From assembly GCA_914767885.1 (NCBI GenBank), contig CAJZBQ010000060.1:558001-622000 (forward strand): 64,000 bases of DNA, in the 5' to 3' direction. The notes under the pieces are model-generated. The model searched no databases. It was not told the origin of the DNA and was given only the letters and a program-made list of their open reading frames with translations. Made by a program: the position numbers and the translations under genes. Below are positions 43,776 through 55,548 of the stretch, piece after piece. Numbering within the stretch: the first letter of the stretch is position 1; each line of letters begins with the position of its first letter. The DNA comes from Blepharisma stoltei (lineage: Eukaryota > Ciliophora > Heterotrichea > Heterotrichida > Blepharismidae).

Positions 43776-45973
43776 TTAATTAGTTATTTTATGGATAAAT
43801 CCTATTTTTGAACTTTTTCTATCGCCCCAAAATGGAATGTCTTCTTCTAGCTGTTTCATCACATTTAGACACATTTCGTCCCTAAATGGAGCTGCAATTA
43901 CCTGAACGTTAATGGGTAAACCCTTACTGTTTTGCATAAGTTTATTCATATACTTTGTTCATTCTTCATTAGTTTCGTTATAATACTGTTCATCTTCATT
44001 TATATACCCAACAGGGACGTTTCCTGCAGGGCAATTAAGCAAATTAAAGAACCAAACATAAGCAAAGCCTGGGTATAAAAATTCATAAGTATCATGCAAA
44101 TGTGCAGGAAATGGATAAGGTGCCAAAATTGCATCAATATTCAAATCAGCAAGCCTCCTTATTCCTTCCCAATAGTAATTATTAAATTTTTGTTTGATAT
44201 AATCAGGAACTGCTTATAAAATATATAAATACATTTATTTTAAATAAGCAAATTAAGAAAAAATTGTTTAAAATTCTATCAATTATGATTATTGAGAAAA
44301 TTTTTATATAAAATAAATAGCAATTTTGATTGTTCCTTTTTGAAATTTATTTTTTAGACGAGAGTTAGGAACTCTTCTTTCATTTTGGTAAGCTTAGCAA
44401 GAGTTTTAACAAAGTTGAATCCAGATTTCAAGTTTAGTGCCCTCCAGTAAAAGGATTCTTTATTTTTAGAAATTCAATTTCTTAGTCTTCCATATCAGGA
44501 TCTTGCGTATAGAAATTTACTCTGGTGTCTTGGTGCTTCTCCATTAGGTCTCACAGCAGAATTATGGAGGATACAGACAATTAACTCATTGATTAAATCA
44601 AAATCAGGAAGCTGGATTTCTATTAGCTCGTGGCCTCTATTGTGAAGCGACTGTTTTGCTATTTCTAAAGCTCTTTCCATTGCAGCCGGCAAAGGTCAAT
44701 ATGCATTGCTCCCAACATATCCAATCTTTAAATTTCTTTTGTCTTTATAGGTTTCTTCTTTCCAACAAATAGGGATAACTCTTGGATCACTGTTAAAAGA
44801 TGTATCTGTGCAAGCAACTTTCATATATAGTGCACAATCCTCCACTGATTTTGCTAGCGGGCCAAACCCAGTTGCTAACCTTTTCTTTAGTTGCAGAGAA
44901 AAATGCATATTTAGGGGAATATTAGCCTTATTAGGCAGCCGGCAGCAAAATTATGCATATAAACTATTTTTTAATATGTAATTAACGATAATTAAGATAA
45001 AATCTCCAGCTAATTTTATTAAATTTTAGATAGCTTGCATTCTAAGACATAAATTTTATAATTAAATTTTGTATTTTAGATACTCACAAATTTTATTTAT
45101 ATAAGTCAACCTTGCTCCGAGGAGTAAGCAAGGAAAAGGATTTATAAACCCTGAAGGTGAGTAGCTAGAAATTCTTGTGCATGTCGGCCTAAAACCATAA
45201 ATTCCACAAAAAGAAGCTGGAATTCTAATGCTTCCAAATAAATCAGTTCCCAGTCCTAAAGCACAGCAGCCAAGAGACACTAACGCAGCATCACCACCAC
45301 TAGACCCTCCAGTAGTCCTGTTCTGATCATATGGATTTAAAGCCCTTATCTGAAGATTATTGACAACCTCTAAAGAGGAAAGCCCTTGTGGAACTGAGCC
45401 AAGAACATGTACTATAGCGCCTTGTTTTTTTAGTATTTTTACAATTTGCGAAGTTTCGTTTTGAATATAATTTATAAATTTGGAAAGACCAATTGTGCAA
45501 GGAAGACCTTTTACTGAAAAGTAGTCCTTCACACTTATAGGGATCCCATGAAGCAGACCTCGTTTTTTGCCTGATAGTCTTTCTTCATCAAGAATTCACG
45601 CCTTTCTGAGAGCTTTCTCAAAATCTATATTGCTGACTGCTCCATAAGGCATCCCGACTTTTCTGATCCTGTGGATATAAGTTATAACAATTTCTTCGGA
45701 ATTAAATTCTCGATTATCTAGCCCTTGAATAAGTTCTGTAATTGTGGCATTTTCAATTCTCTCTGCCAACTCTCTAGGTAGTTCTGGCAAATTTACTGTA
45801 CCCATAATAGTCTGTTTTATTCCTTCGAATTTTAGTTTCGTATTTCTTATCATTTGATTATTTTGCTTATTTTTGTCAAGTTGGCTTTTGAGCAGTACGA
45901 ATGAAGACACTGCTATGGTGCTCAATCAAATGGCTAAAATTTTAGGGTCTAGGCTTGCAAATTTATGCTCCAT
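43776..45973 (-). CDS. Fatty-acid-amide-hydrolase-like amidase, two IESs
   Basis: About 597 residues after removing IESs near 44879-45127 and 44202-44356. N-terminal membrane anchor (LAIWLSTIAVSSFVLL), then the amidase signature. The catalytic Lys lies in GIPISVKDYFSVKG and the Gly/Ser-rich motif is TGGSSGGDAALVSLGCCALGLGTDLFGSIRIPASFCGIYGFRPT, with the cis-Ser and nucleophile Ser of the FAAH triad. After the first IES the frame resumes LATGFGPLAKSVEDCALYMKVAC. The C-terminal half contains ILAPYPFPAHLHDT. A second, broken copy lies at 51750-52645. Confidence 0.85.
44202..44356. mobile_element. About 155-bp IES in the amidase gene
   Basis: Between MKEEFLTLV and YIKQKFNNYYWEGIRRL the frame is broken by stops. 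Removing 155 bases between TA pairs (44200-44201 and 44355-44356) restores it. Other TA pairs nearby are possible. Confidence 0.55.
44879..45127. mobile_element. 249-bp IES in the amidase gene
   Basis: TAA (TTA on the coding strand) at both ends. Excision gives FPC-LATGFGPLAKSVED. The inverted ends are short (CTCC). The interior is AT-rich. Confidence 0.85.
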
Positions 45974-46960
45974 ATTATTTACTGTTATAAGTAAAAAAAT
46001 TTGTGAAGAAACCGAGATAAAAGAGTTTCCATTATATTGGAGATTTTAATGAATAAATAAAATAGATTTTTAAAAAAAATCTAAAGGAGCATAGAAGAAA
46101 AAATTTAAAAATTACACAAGTTTTGTATTTATTATATTAAGATCTGAAATTTTAAATTTTAACAATAAATTCGCCTCAACTATAGATGCCATATTTTTTT
46201 CAAACATTTTGGATAAATCTTGAGAAAAATATTATAATGATCTTATCAGCATAGACATATATCACTGGATATTACCTATAGCAATTCCTCTCCATTTTCG
46301 AGCATTCTTTTACCTTGGTTTTGCTAATATAATCCATACATGTTTTAGTTTATGCTGGCTGCATAATAGTTTTACCTTTTCTTAGGATTAAAATTTATAA
46401 AATATATAATTTTAATTTTATACAGTGTTGAGAAGTCAACCATCAAATTTGGTTAAGCAAGGAGGAAATATTAATGCTATTGAGTTTTTATAATTCGGAG
46501 TGATTTTGAAACCAAATATAATTTAATTTAGTAATTCGGACATGATTGTTTGCAAGAAACCGATGAATTAATAATCCTGTTCCGCCCGATCCCTAATTTC
46601 CTACAGGAGGTCAATTATTGTCAACTCAAAAATATTAAATGAACTCTTGAAATAACAGAAAATATTACATAAACTTGATAGCTCAGATCTTCCAAGCTAT
46701 TCATCAAATCCAGTTAATGGTTTAAACCATGAAGGCTCTTATTTTGCTATGAGAAAATCAACGAGTCAAAATATGTCCCTGCAAAATTTTAATTTCAAAT
46801 TATATAAACAAATTATTTTGAGAGCAAGCGCCTGTATCTATAATTTTTAAAAATTTTGCTATTCAGAAAATAAAAACGAGATTTTACATCTTATCTTTTA
46901 TAAATTTCTATTAATACATAAAACAGAAATTAAATATGGGGCTTCTAAAATAAACTAAAA
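45974..46960. other. Intergenic region, nothing recognised
   Basis: About 990 bp of AT-rich DNA between divergent genes. Short open stretches only. No repeat family seen. Confidence 0.5.
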
Positions 46961-47934
46961 ATGCAGAAAACAAACCAATCAGTATCCACGTTCATCCCCA
47001 AAGTTCAAATTCACCCTTCAGCACTTGTCAATATAGCTTATTATATGGTTCAATACAGCAATGTCCTTCAACCCAAGCTTGGAATTTTGATGGGGCATAC
47101 AATATCTGATGTCTTTAAGATAGATATCTCATTTGAAGCAATTTATTCAAATAGCCCTGAAGGAAAAGAAATCGACGATAAGAAGACACAGGAAAAAATA
47201 GACACTATTTCAAGAGCGATTCCCGATTGCAAATTTTTGGATTATATCTAGAATGCCTGCCATCCCAAAATGAAAAGGACTTCTTTTATAAATTAAACAT
47301 TAGAATTGATTGTGCTATTTTTCTTGTTTGGAAAAGTCACACAACTGATGATTTCGAAGCCGAAAATAATCCGATTGATGCTTATGGTGCGTTTACAAAA
47401 AATTACTTAGCTGAGCTCATAAAAGTTCCCTATGAAATTAAAGGAAGTCCTTCAAAAAGTCTCAATACTTCTCTTAAAAGAAAAAAACCATCTGAAGAAG
47501 CCTTAACGAATATTTACGTAGATGCTATTAACGACTTATGCGCAAAGCTATCAAGCATTCTAAATGAAACAGATCATAATTTTATATTCCAGGCTGAACA
47601 AAATTTAAGCTTGAAATTGAATAAGTCCGATTTAACTGTTTCCATAAATTCTCAAGATGAATTAATAGAGAGCACAACCAAAAGTTTTCCCAACTTGACT
47701 TTGAGTGCCGACACTGACTTAATTAAAATAAAAATACAAAAAAACTTACAAAATTTAGATAACTTAAAATTATCTATAAAGGAAGTGGATCTCTCAGAAT
47801 CTGAGTTTTATATCACTAATTTAGAGATTATAAATACTTGCTTGATGAAAACAGCAAATGAGATTATTGAAAAAGAAACTAGCCTAAACCCTACTCAAAC
47901 CATAAATAAACAACGAGCATTGAAAACTTGCTAG
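46961..47934 (+). CDS. MPN-domain protein, CSN6-like, with one frameshift
   Basis: Residues 1-90 begin an MPN domain (VQIHPSALVNIAYYMVQ, PKLGILMGHTISDVFKIDISFEAI). The frame ends at TAG 47249 but the domain continues in another frame (FGLYLECLPSQNEKDFFYKLNI, matching LGWY.. of CSN6). Adding one T to the T5 run at about 47233 joins them. There is no JAMM metal motif, so it is of the inactive MPN type (CSN6, eIF3f/h, Rpn8). A COP9 signalosome subunit 6 role is likely but unproven. Confidence 0.6.
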
Positions 47935-50356
47935 AAACTGTAAAATGCATAACTTATTATCATGAAAAAAATTTGTCTTTATCATTTAATCATTTACTTA
48001 AATGGTTTGAATGCACATGGGCACCTTGCAGCAATATGATTTTAGAAATAATTTGCAAAAATAAGTTTAAGCTCCAGAATTGTGAAATCGATTATTTAAT
48101 TTTAAAATTAGATGAATGCGACATAGTCAAAACAAGTTTTCAAAAATCAGACAGTCTGCCAATTCATAAATTTGAAGAATTTTGCTTACTCTGGGCACTA
48201 GCTTTAAGGAATAAAGATCGCTATCAAATTTTTATTGCAAAGTATGAATCGATAGCAGATCTAGTTAGATGCAAAATTGAAAAATTTATTGGCCTAACAG
48301 ATGAGAAAATAGGATCATTTGCTTTGTACTGGGCTTCTTTAATAAACGATAATAAAACCATTAGTGATGAAGCCGCAATCAATTACGGACAGTATATTGA
48401 CAGCACTCTTAGCAATGTTAAAACAAGATGCACTCTTGATCTTATTATGAATTTAAGAGCAATAATAGATAACTGTGAATTTAAAAGGGAACTATTTATA
48501 GAAAAACTAGCTGATTTGTTTCCTTTATCTAATCAAAATCTGATCCTAAAAGTTTTTTCAGTTGACAGCAATTTTTTGGAGCTGTTTACGAGCCATTATT
48601 TGGCGTACCTTGATTCTTATTCCAGCATAGCGTATGAAAATAGAGTTGCTTATGTTCTCAAATTAATAGATACTTATATTTGCGATCATAGAAAATTTTT
48701 TCAGCTATCGATTTTAGAAAATCTTGACGAAAAAATAAAAATCAAAAACTTTTGATATCACGGTACATATCAGGAAATATTGAAAAATCTTGCAGATACT
48801 CAACTTGAGTCTGGAGTTTATAATTCAAAATTTTTAGACAATTATTTTTGTAAATTGACATCAGAAAGTCAAGATCCAGATAATTTCAAAATCTGGATCA
48901 AAAATTTTATGATACTGCTCAAATACATGTTTTTGAGTAAAACCAAGCTAGAAATTGAAAATAGACAAGCGCTTGTGTTTACTTATATTGCTCGGTTCAT
49001 GTCAAATATTCTTAAATATAGGGATAATTTCAACAGAAATAAGCTTATATCAATTTTAGAATTATGTTATAAATTTATTCCTGGTTTACACAACTATATA
49101 AACCAAATGCTATCAAAAATGTATTATAAAAAAATTAAATCAACTAGCTATGATTGTAGTTGGGAAAAATATGTTTCATCGTTTATATATGGCTCTGAAC
49201 ATTATTGCGAGATTTCAGAACATAATTTAAGCTGGACAAACAAAGAATCTAGTCCTATCCCTAAATTTATTATAGATACTCTTAAAACGATTTCATCTTA
49301 TTTAAAAGAGCTCACATTTGATGAAATTAAGGCAAACTTAAAACAAAAACTAGAACAATTTACAAATGATGAGCTCATTAATTTTAATCTTGCTGAAATA
49401 AACTCAGAAGATTGCAAAACTAGCAAAACAATAGCAAAATATTTGACTTCATTATTGATTAATAGAGGAATTGAGGGAATGATAAGTATGATGAATGACC
49501 TTGCCGCAAAAAATGATAATGATGCCAGGTTAGGATGAGTCAAGTTAAGATATTTGAAGATTTGCCAGGAAGCTTTATTTTTAATTCTATTTTCGATGAA
49601 AATCATCATTTTGCAATTAGACAGCTTCTTGTTTCAGAAATTTCATGCATCTTTTATTGCAAATTAACTACTGATCAGCTTCAATGGATTTTAAACGATC
49701 TGAATCACTATGCTGCGATGGTCATTGTGGAGGGATCACCTGAAAGAATATCTAATAAGATTGAACAAGGTTTGCGCACGATTTTACATTCAAAAGTTGC
49801 TGAATCAGCATATTTGCTTTTAGGATTTAATAGAGAAGCCCTCACATCTTTAACATTTGAAATTTTTAAATTTCCAGTTAGGAGAGAAATCGATGGGGTA
49901 ACCGTTTTTGGAGGTACAATTTTATTATCTCCCGCATTATTCAAAGAATCAGAACTATCAAAGTGCTTTTTAAAGGTCGTTTTTGTGCACGAAATTGCAC
50001 ATCTATTAAGAAGAAGAACAAATCCAGAATGTTATAATGCAGAAATAGCAACACCAACACATGAGGGCAGTTTTTTCGGTGGAATTCCAGGCTATGGAGA
50101 TTATCTCAATATCGAGTGGTGCACCAGCGAGGGAGGACATCAAGTTGAAAACGCATTATTTGGCGCTTTTGTGACCGAAGTAGATAAAAGGCAGATTAAA
50201 TACATTAATGATCCTAGCAACTGAAAAATTGATCTTCAAATCTTTAAATCAGAGTTGGCAAGAAAGATTAAAAGCAATTCATTAAAATACAATCATTGCA
50301 GAGGCAGCAATGGTGTATTTAAAGTTGATAGACTACTTCACAAGAGTCAAAGGTAA
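47928..50356 (+). CDS. Large helical protein with C-terminal HExxH zincin-like motif
   Basis: Two open blocks, 47928-49538 and 49535-50356, probably one gene with a single-base shift near 49530. The first block is about 535 helical residues with no motif that I recognise. The second has FVHEIAHLLRRRTNP..CYNAEIATPTHEGSFFGG and a downstream EGGHQVENALFG, compatible with a zinc metalloprotease active site. It may itself be joined to the MPN gene just upstream, with which it overlaps by seven bases in another frame. Family unknown. Confidence 0.5.
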
Positions 50357-50907
50357 AAATTAATTAGAAAATTAGTATAAATTAGATAAAAATAAAGAAA
50401 TGATTATGAAATCTGCTCTTATAATTAATTTCTAGCTAACTTTTTAAATTTGAGAAAATGTATTTTCTATTTCGCATAAATTAATCTTCTTTGAATTGAA
50501 ATAGAATTTAAATTTTATAGGTGAAAATAATAGATTATTTTAAAATCTTATATATTCAAGTTAATAATATAGATTAACTCCAATCAAAAATGAAAATTTA
50601 CAATACTTATTTTTATTAAAAGGGGAGCATCGATTAATACCTTATAATTACAAAAGATTATAGGTTTAATCAAGTATTTGAAATTAAAATTAATATAGCG
50701 TTGCTCATATTTTACGATAGCTAAACTCTTCCTGAATTTTCTTCAAATAGATCTTGTATATCAAAAATATAAACAAGCTCTGGAGAATTCCTTAAGCTTA
50801 TAGGGAAAGCAGATTCCATGATTTTTGAGCTAACTCCAAGCGCTTCTTTATAATTCGAATAATATAAATTTTCATAATCTTTTTACATACTTAGATGGCA
50901 TGAGGAA
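50357..50907. other. AT-rich intergenic region
   Basis: No feature recognised. Confidence 0.45.
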
Positions 50908-51631
50908 TTGCTTAAGCTGCCATTCATCAGAGAAGACCTAAATAAATTTGAAATTTTTTGCCTTCTTTTTTAATTAATAATGATGGAGGTAATTTTCGCA
51001 TGATTATAAGGCTGCATATTATAATTATTAAAAGACCTAATAATTGAATACTGAGATAAATACTATAGTGCCCAGAATTTAGTATTAAATAGACTAAACT
51101 TAATCCTCCATTCCAAATAGCACAAATTGTGCAAAAAATTTGTAGCAAATCAGCTCTATCATAATTGAAATTTTTCCTATGCATAATAAATATCAAATAG
51201 CTGGCTATTAAAAATAAGTATACAGAGCAATGGAGAATTTGACTGATTATTCTAAATGTTTTGTAAATTCCAATCAGAGTTACTTGCAAAGCACTTTTAA
51301 TCATAATACATGCAGGATCTGATTTAATATTTAAATTAATTTGGCCTTCTTGTCATGAAGGTCTAGCTTGTATAGCGAGCAAAAGATATAAAACTCATCA
51401 AAAAGTGGGAATCATAATAGATAAATATTCTGAATTTCAGCATGAGGAGTAGCAATCGTAGTTTAAAAAGGCGCTCTTTAATTCTAAACTTGTAGAATAA
51501 TCGCATTGGATTATGGATATTAGCATATTTATCATAGGCTGAAAGAAATAGTTGATTATTAATGTAGCAACTATTTTTTCAGATTTTTCTATACCTGAAA
51601 CACACCCTGCCCAATTTTTTCAAAATGATTG
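50908..51631 (-). CDS. C-terminal part of a polytopic membrane protein, 5' end missing
   Basis: An open frame with many UGA-Trp codons giving five to six membrane spans. It includes NYFFQPMINMLISIIQCDY, a Cys-bearing loop (AFLNYDCYSSCWNSEYLSIMIPTFWWVLYLLL) and LLGLLIIIICSLIIMRKLP. The loop and span order recall the C-termini of large Cys-rich TRP/PKD-like proteins of ciliates. The frame starts at a TAG (51632) with no start Met before 51535, and a broken amidase copy lies immediately upstream. It may be a gene truncated by rearrangement. Confidence 0.4.
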
Positions 51632-51749
51632 CTAAGCTCCAAATAAATGAAAAAATTCGTAAAAAGTCATCCAATACAAAAAAATAATGTGCTATAAAAA
51701 AATTTTCAGAAAATATCTCCCTTTATCAAACTTTCTATTTTTAATTTTC

Positions 51750-52645
51750 TCTCCCTATCTTTGAACTATCTCTATCACCCGAAAATTGAATGTCTTCCTC
51801 CAGCTGTTTCATCACATTCAGGCACATTTTTTACCTAAATGGAGCTGCAATTACTTGAGCGTTAATAGGCAATCCCTTACTATTTTTCATAAGTTTACTC
51901 ATATAACCAACAGGCACGCTTCCTGCAGGCAATTAAGCAAATTAAAGAACCAAACATAAGCAAATCCTAGGTATAAAAATTCATAAGTATCATGCAAATG
52001 TGCAGGAAATGGATAAGGTGCCAAAGCAGTATCAATATTCAAGTCAGCCAATCGGCTTAAAATCTCATTTTTCATTTTTGTAAGCTTCTTCAGTGTCTTG
52101 ACAAAATTGTAACCATTTTTGAAATTAAGTGCTTTTCAATAAAATGGTTTCTAATTGCTGAAAAGCCAATTTCTTAGTCTTCATGCCAAGACCTTACATA
52201 GCCAAATTTACTCTGACGCTTCGGCATCTCCCCTGCCTGCTTAACCTAGAATACATACAAGTGATTCATTGCTAAAGTCGAAGTCAAGAATTTTAAGCTC
52301 TACTAGCTCATGGTCTCTTCTTTGATGCGATTATTTTGTTATTTCTAAGGCTCTTGCCATAGCAGCTTGCAGAGGCTGATATGATCACTTCCTACATATC
52401 CAATTTTTAAGTTTCTTCTCTCTTGATCTATTTCTTCTTTCCAGGGGATTGGGGTAGCACTAAGATCACCTTTAAAATAAATCGCATCGCAGGTAGCCTT
52501 CATATATAGGGCACATATCTTATCATTTGGCATCTTGTTTCTTTTTCTTGAGCTGCTTTTAAATCAGCACAATTGAAGACTCAGCTAAAGCACTGAGTCC
52601 AACAACAATAAGTTTCGGGTTGAGCCTGTCAAGTTTCAGTTCCAT
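51750..52645 (-). pseudogene. Amidase pseudogene with internal deletion
   Basis: The 5' end aligns with the amidase at 43776-45973 (MELKLDRLNPKLIVVGLSALAESSIVLI, then a TAA). It then jumps straight to the middle of the protein (CALYMKATCDA.., RRNLKIGYVGSD). The segment that would hold the catalytic Lys and Ser residues is absent. The 3' part has further frameshifts and small deletions. It cannot encode an active amidase. Confidence 0.8.
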
Positions 52646-52686
52646 ATATAAATATAATGAATTGCAAAGAAAAATGCAGCAAATGC

Positions 52687-53405
52687 ATGAGCGCCATCGC
52701 AGATGAAGTTACCTTCTGAATTGAGGCTAAGCTTAAGATTAACTTATTATTGAAAAGCTCCCGGTAGAACCTTGTGGGTGCGATTCTCCACCTTGGTTCG
52801 TTGTTGGGCAACCTGTTGCCACCCTCTAGGAGTAAACTTCTCGCCGCCTGAGTCTCGTGTCGAACAGTGAGTGAGTGGGCTGGGTCACCTGTCGTACATC
52901 AGACTTGTGTTCCCCTTCCAAAAATTAGAAAAACGAATTTTCTGGTCAAGCTATCGACCAAGATGAAACTCGTTCGCCTAGGACTCAACACCTGGTATCG
53001 CGCTACAAAGTTGCCCGATTGGTCACGCAGACTTTGCTTGGCTTCCCTTTCCAACGTCGAGTCCATCTCCACCAAGAGGTAAAACCTTGATCAGGAATGA
53101 GCTATGGTCGGCCTAATCCAGCACTGCGCTCCCACCCAAACCAATTTAACCTGGCCTGATACACATCACCGAACGCTATCCTCTCTCTTCCTCAAGTTCC
53201 CTGGCTATCCTCAGCTACAGGTATTAAGAGGCTGGCTCGCAATGCCATTTTAATGTATATCTGAATTGAGGTATTTGCGGAGTATCTGGGTTGGACTAAA
53301 AGCGATTATCATTGGGTCTTCGAGCAGCACGAAGAAGACTTAAGGGAGCATGCAAGACAAAATGAGATTAAAAGAAGAAGAGCCAAGTATTATAAAGAAA
53401 ATTAA
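52687..53405 (+). CDS. Tiny conserved-looking ORF split by a retroposon-bearing IES
   Basis: Removing 52712-53259 leaves 171 bases encoding 56 residues: MSAIADEVIWIEVFAEYLGW then TKSDYHWVFEQHEEDLREHA and RQNEIKRRRAKYYKEN. The 3' exon alone has an open frame. The sequence TCTGAATTGAGG occurs at both sides of the insert (52714-52725 and 53260-53271), a likely target-site duplication. The product is acidic then basic with two Trp codons written UGA/UGG. Function unknown. Confidence 0.5.
52712..53259. mobile_element. SINE-like retroposon inside a TA-bounded block
   Basis: The GC-rich body (about 52750-53240) shares TTTTCTGGTC, GTTGCCCGATTGGTC and CTTCCCTTTCCAAC-type segments with the SINE at 10987-11530, in the same orientation as that copy. 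TA at 52710-52711 and 53258-53259 flanks the block. A 12-bp direct repeat lies at the ends. Confidence 0.65.
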
Positions 53406-53432
53406 AATAGTTAAACTGTTTTATTTTAAAAT

Positions 53433-55482
53433 TTATTCAATTTCATCCATAAGTTCATCTGCAGGCTGACTTTGAGACTGTGGAGGCTCAATTTTCACCA
53501 GGAATGCATCAGATTCAGCCTGACTCACTGTGCTTTTATCATTTTCTCCATCTGTAATCAGTGATATATGGTGTGCGACTACCAAGTTCCAGAAATCAGG
53601 GTGTATTTGTTGGAGTCTTTTGATTTGCTGTATCATAAACAGGTTAAAAGCTTCAAACTCGTCTTCGTCCAAACATCCTTGCCTTAGATTCTTCAAACAA
53701 TTAATAGCTTTCGCATAAGTGTTCCCTTGAAACGCCTTTTCCACCAGCCTCACAATAAGTTCTTGCATTTGTTTTATAGCAGGGCCGACCCTATCAACTT
53801 GTCTATCCTTTAGCAATCTATAAAAATCGTCAACTGGGTTAATTTCAGAAATTTGGTCACTAAAAGGCTCTGCCATAGGAATGTCGTCTCTTGGCTTGCC
53901 TTCATCTTTAATAATGTCTGCGTAGAATTTCTTTTCTTTTTTCGGGACTTCAATTTCTCTCAACGCAAACATGCTGGCAAATCTGTCACATTCAGCTTTT
54001 GCGTTATTGTATAATTCTTGGTCGGGGGATAGATAATGGGCTATATTTGGGTCAAGAGGAGGCAAAGGCTGGTCTGGGTTTTCAGCTCGGAAGGTGATGC
54101 ACTGGTAGAAGTATTGTAGGGTTGGGTTAAAGGTAGAGGATGGCTTCAGAGATTCGCCATCAGCATCTAATGATAAAGCATTGACAAAATTTTCAGCTGC
54201 AGCGTCTTGTTCAGGTGTGGATTCGACTAAGTCAGCGAACGAATAGTCTCTGAAGTCTTCTTCTGTAGGCAAATAATTGAGCCATAAACAAATTAGGTCT
54301 GGCTTTATGCATGGAGATAAAATGCATAAATGAGGCTGCGTGTTGTCTCGTGATACATATCTGACTAAAATTGAATCTTGCCTTTGGTATAAGGCTTGAA
54401 CAATTGCTGCAAAGGCAGCCTCTTGGTCAGGCTCAGCTGCTGGCAGCACCATATCGACTCCACTCATAAAAAAGTGTCTTGGAACTGCATCTGATGGTAG
54501 AAATCCTAAAAGTTTCATGCACTTTGGACATGCAAATTTCAATAGATCTTCGTCGACCGTCCCTATAGGAACAACAGATTTCCCATAGAAATAAGCTTTT
54601 ATGATGTCTTCAGGGTCAATTACAGTTCCAGTTGGGTCATCTTCTAGTGCCGCTTCTCTTGACATCTTAAGTTTTCCTTCATCTACATTCCTTGAGAAAG
54701 GAATAACAGTTGAATGTTTTTTCAAGCTTGGCAGGACTTCTTCTTTAGTCTTCCCATAGACGCAGATATCAATCCCATAGCCTAATCCAAAATCCAGCTG
54801 ACCCTTATACTTGGTTACAGGATATACTGATCTTTTCCGAAACTGCTTATAAATTTCCATCGCAGTTTCACTCGGATAAATAGCTCCTTGGACACTTTCT
54901 ATTAACTGGCTGAGGACTTGTGCTGTCTTTTTTTGCTGATTTGTTTGGCTATGTTTAGCTTGTTCACCAAACCCAATAGCAATTACATTGACTCTGATAT
55001 CTTGCAAATTAATTTGGTCAATGATATCTTGAAGCTGGTCAGCTGAGTTAGTTGAGCAGTTTCCATCAGTGATAATGAAAAGTCTTTTTTTGAATTTTTT
55101 CTTCCCAATACGATTTGTGATCATGGAGACTGCGACTACAATTGCATCTAAAACATCTCCTGAAGCATTGGTAGGAGTTAAAGTGTTCATTAGTAGCATG
55201 GAATCTAGCGTGGAGACGTCAAGCTCTTGTAAAACAGAAATATTTTCATAGCCGCCATACTGTTCTGCTAGGTCGTTTTCTGTTTCTTCTGATCCTAATA
55301 CAATGAGGCCGATTTCATGACTTTTTGCGAGAAGCAGTTTTTGCTGAATTAAAAGTTTGGTGGCTTCTGCTGCAATAGCGAGTTTCATTTGGCCTTCTTC
55401 GCCGAACTGTTCTCTCATGGTTCTGCTGACATCTATGATCACAACAATTGCTTCCTATATAGAAATTTACCTTCCCCGCCAT
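53433..55482 (-). CDS. XRCC5: Ku80 (Ku86), DNA end-joining factor, one 16-nt intron
   Basis: 677 residues after removing intron 55455-55470, which follows codon 4 (MAGK-EAIVVIIDVSRTM). The N-terminal von Willebrand A domain has DVSRTM (MIDAS-like) and FIITDGN. The Ku beta-barrel core follows (VIPFSRNVDEGKLKM, IKAYFYGKSVVPIGTVDEDLLKF, DSILVRYVSRDNTQPHLCILSPCIKP). A helical C-terminal domain follows (DDFYRLLKDRQVDRVGPAIKQMQELIVRLVEKAFQGNTYAKAINCLKNLRQGC). Ku70/80 binds DNA ends. In Paramecium a development-specific Ku80 is needed for IES excision, so the same role is plausible here. Confidence 0.95.
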
Positions 55483-55548
55483 TTATAATTATTTATCTAT
55501 CTCTGGGGGAATTAAGCGAGTTATTAAGAGAGGGTTGTTAAATAATTC

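Noticed and set aside
49535-49538. 16-nt intron (GTTAGGATGAGTCAAG) near 49522 joining the helical and HExxH blocks
   Set aside because: Splicing it would put a TAA directly after the junction, so it does not restore the frame.
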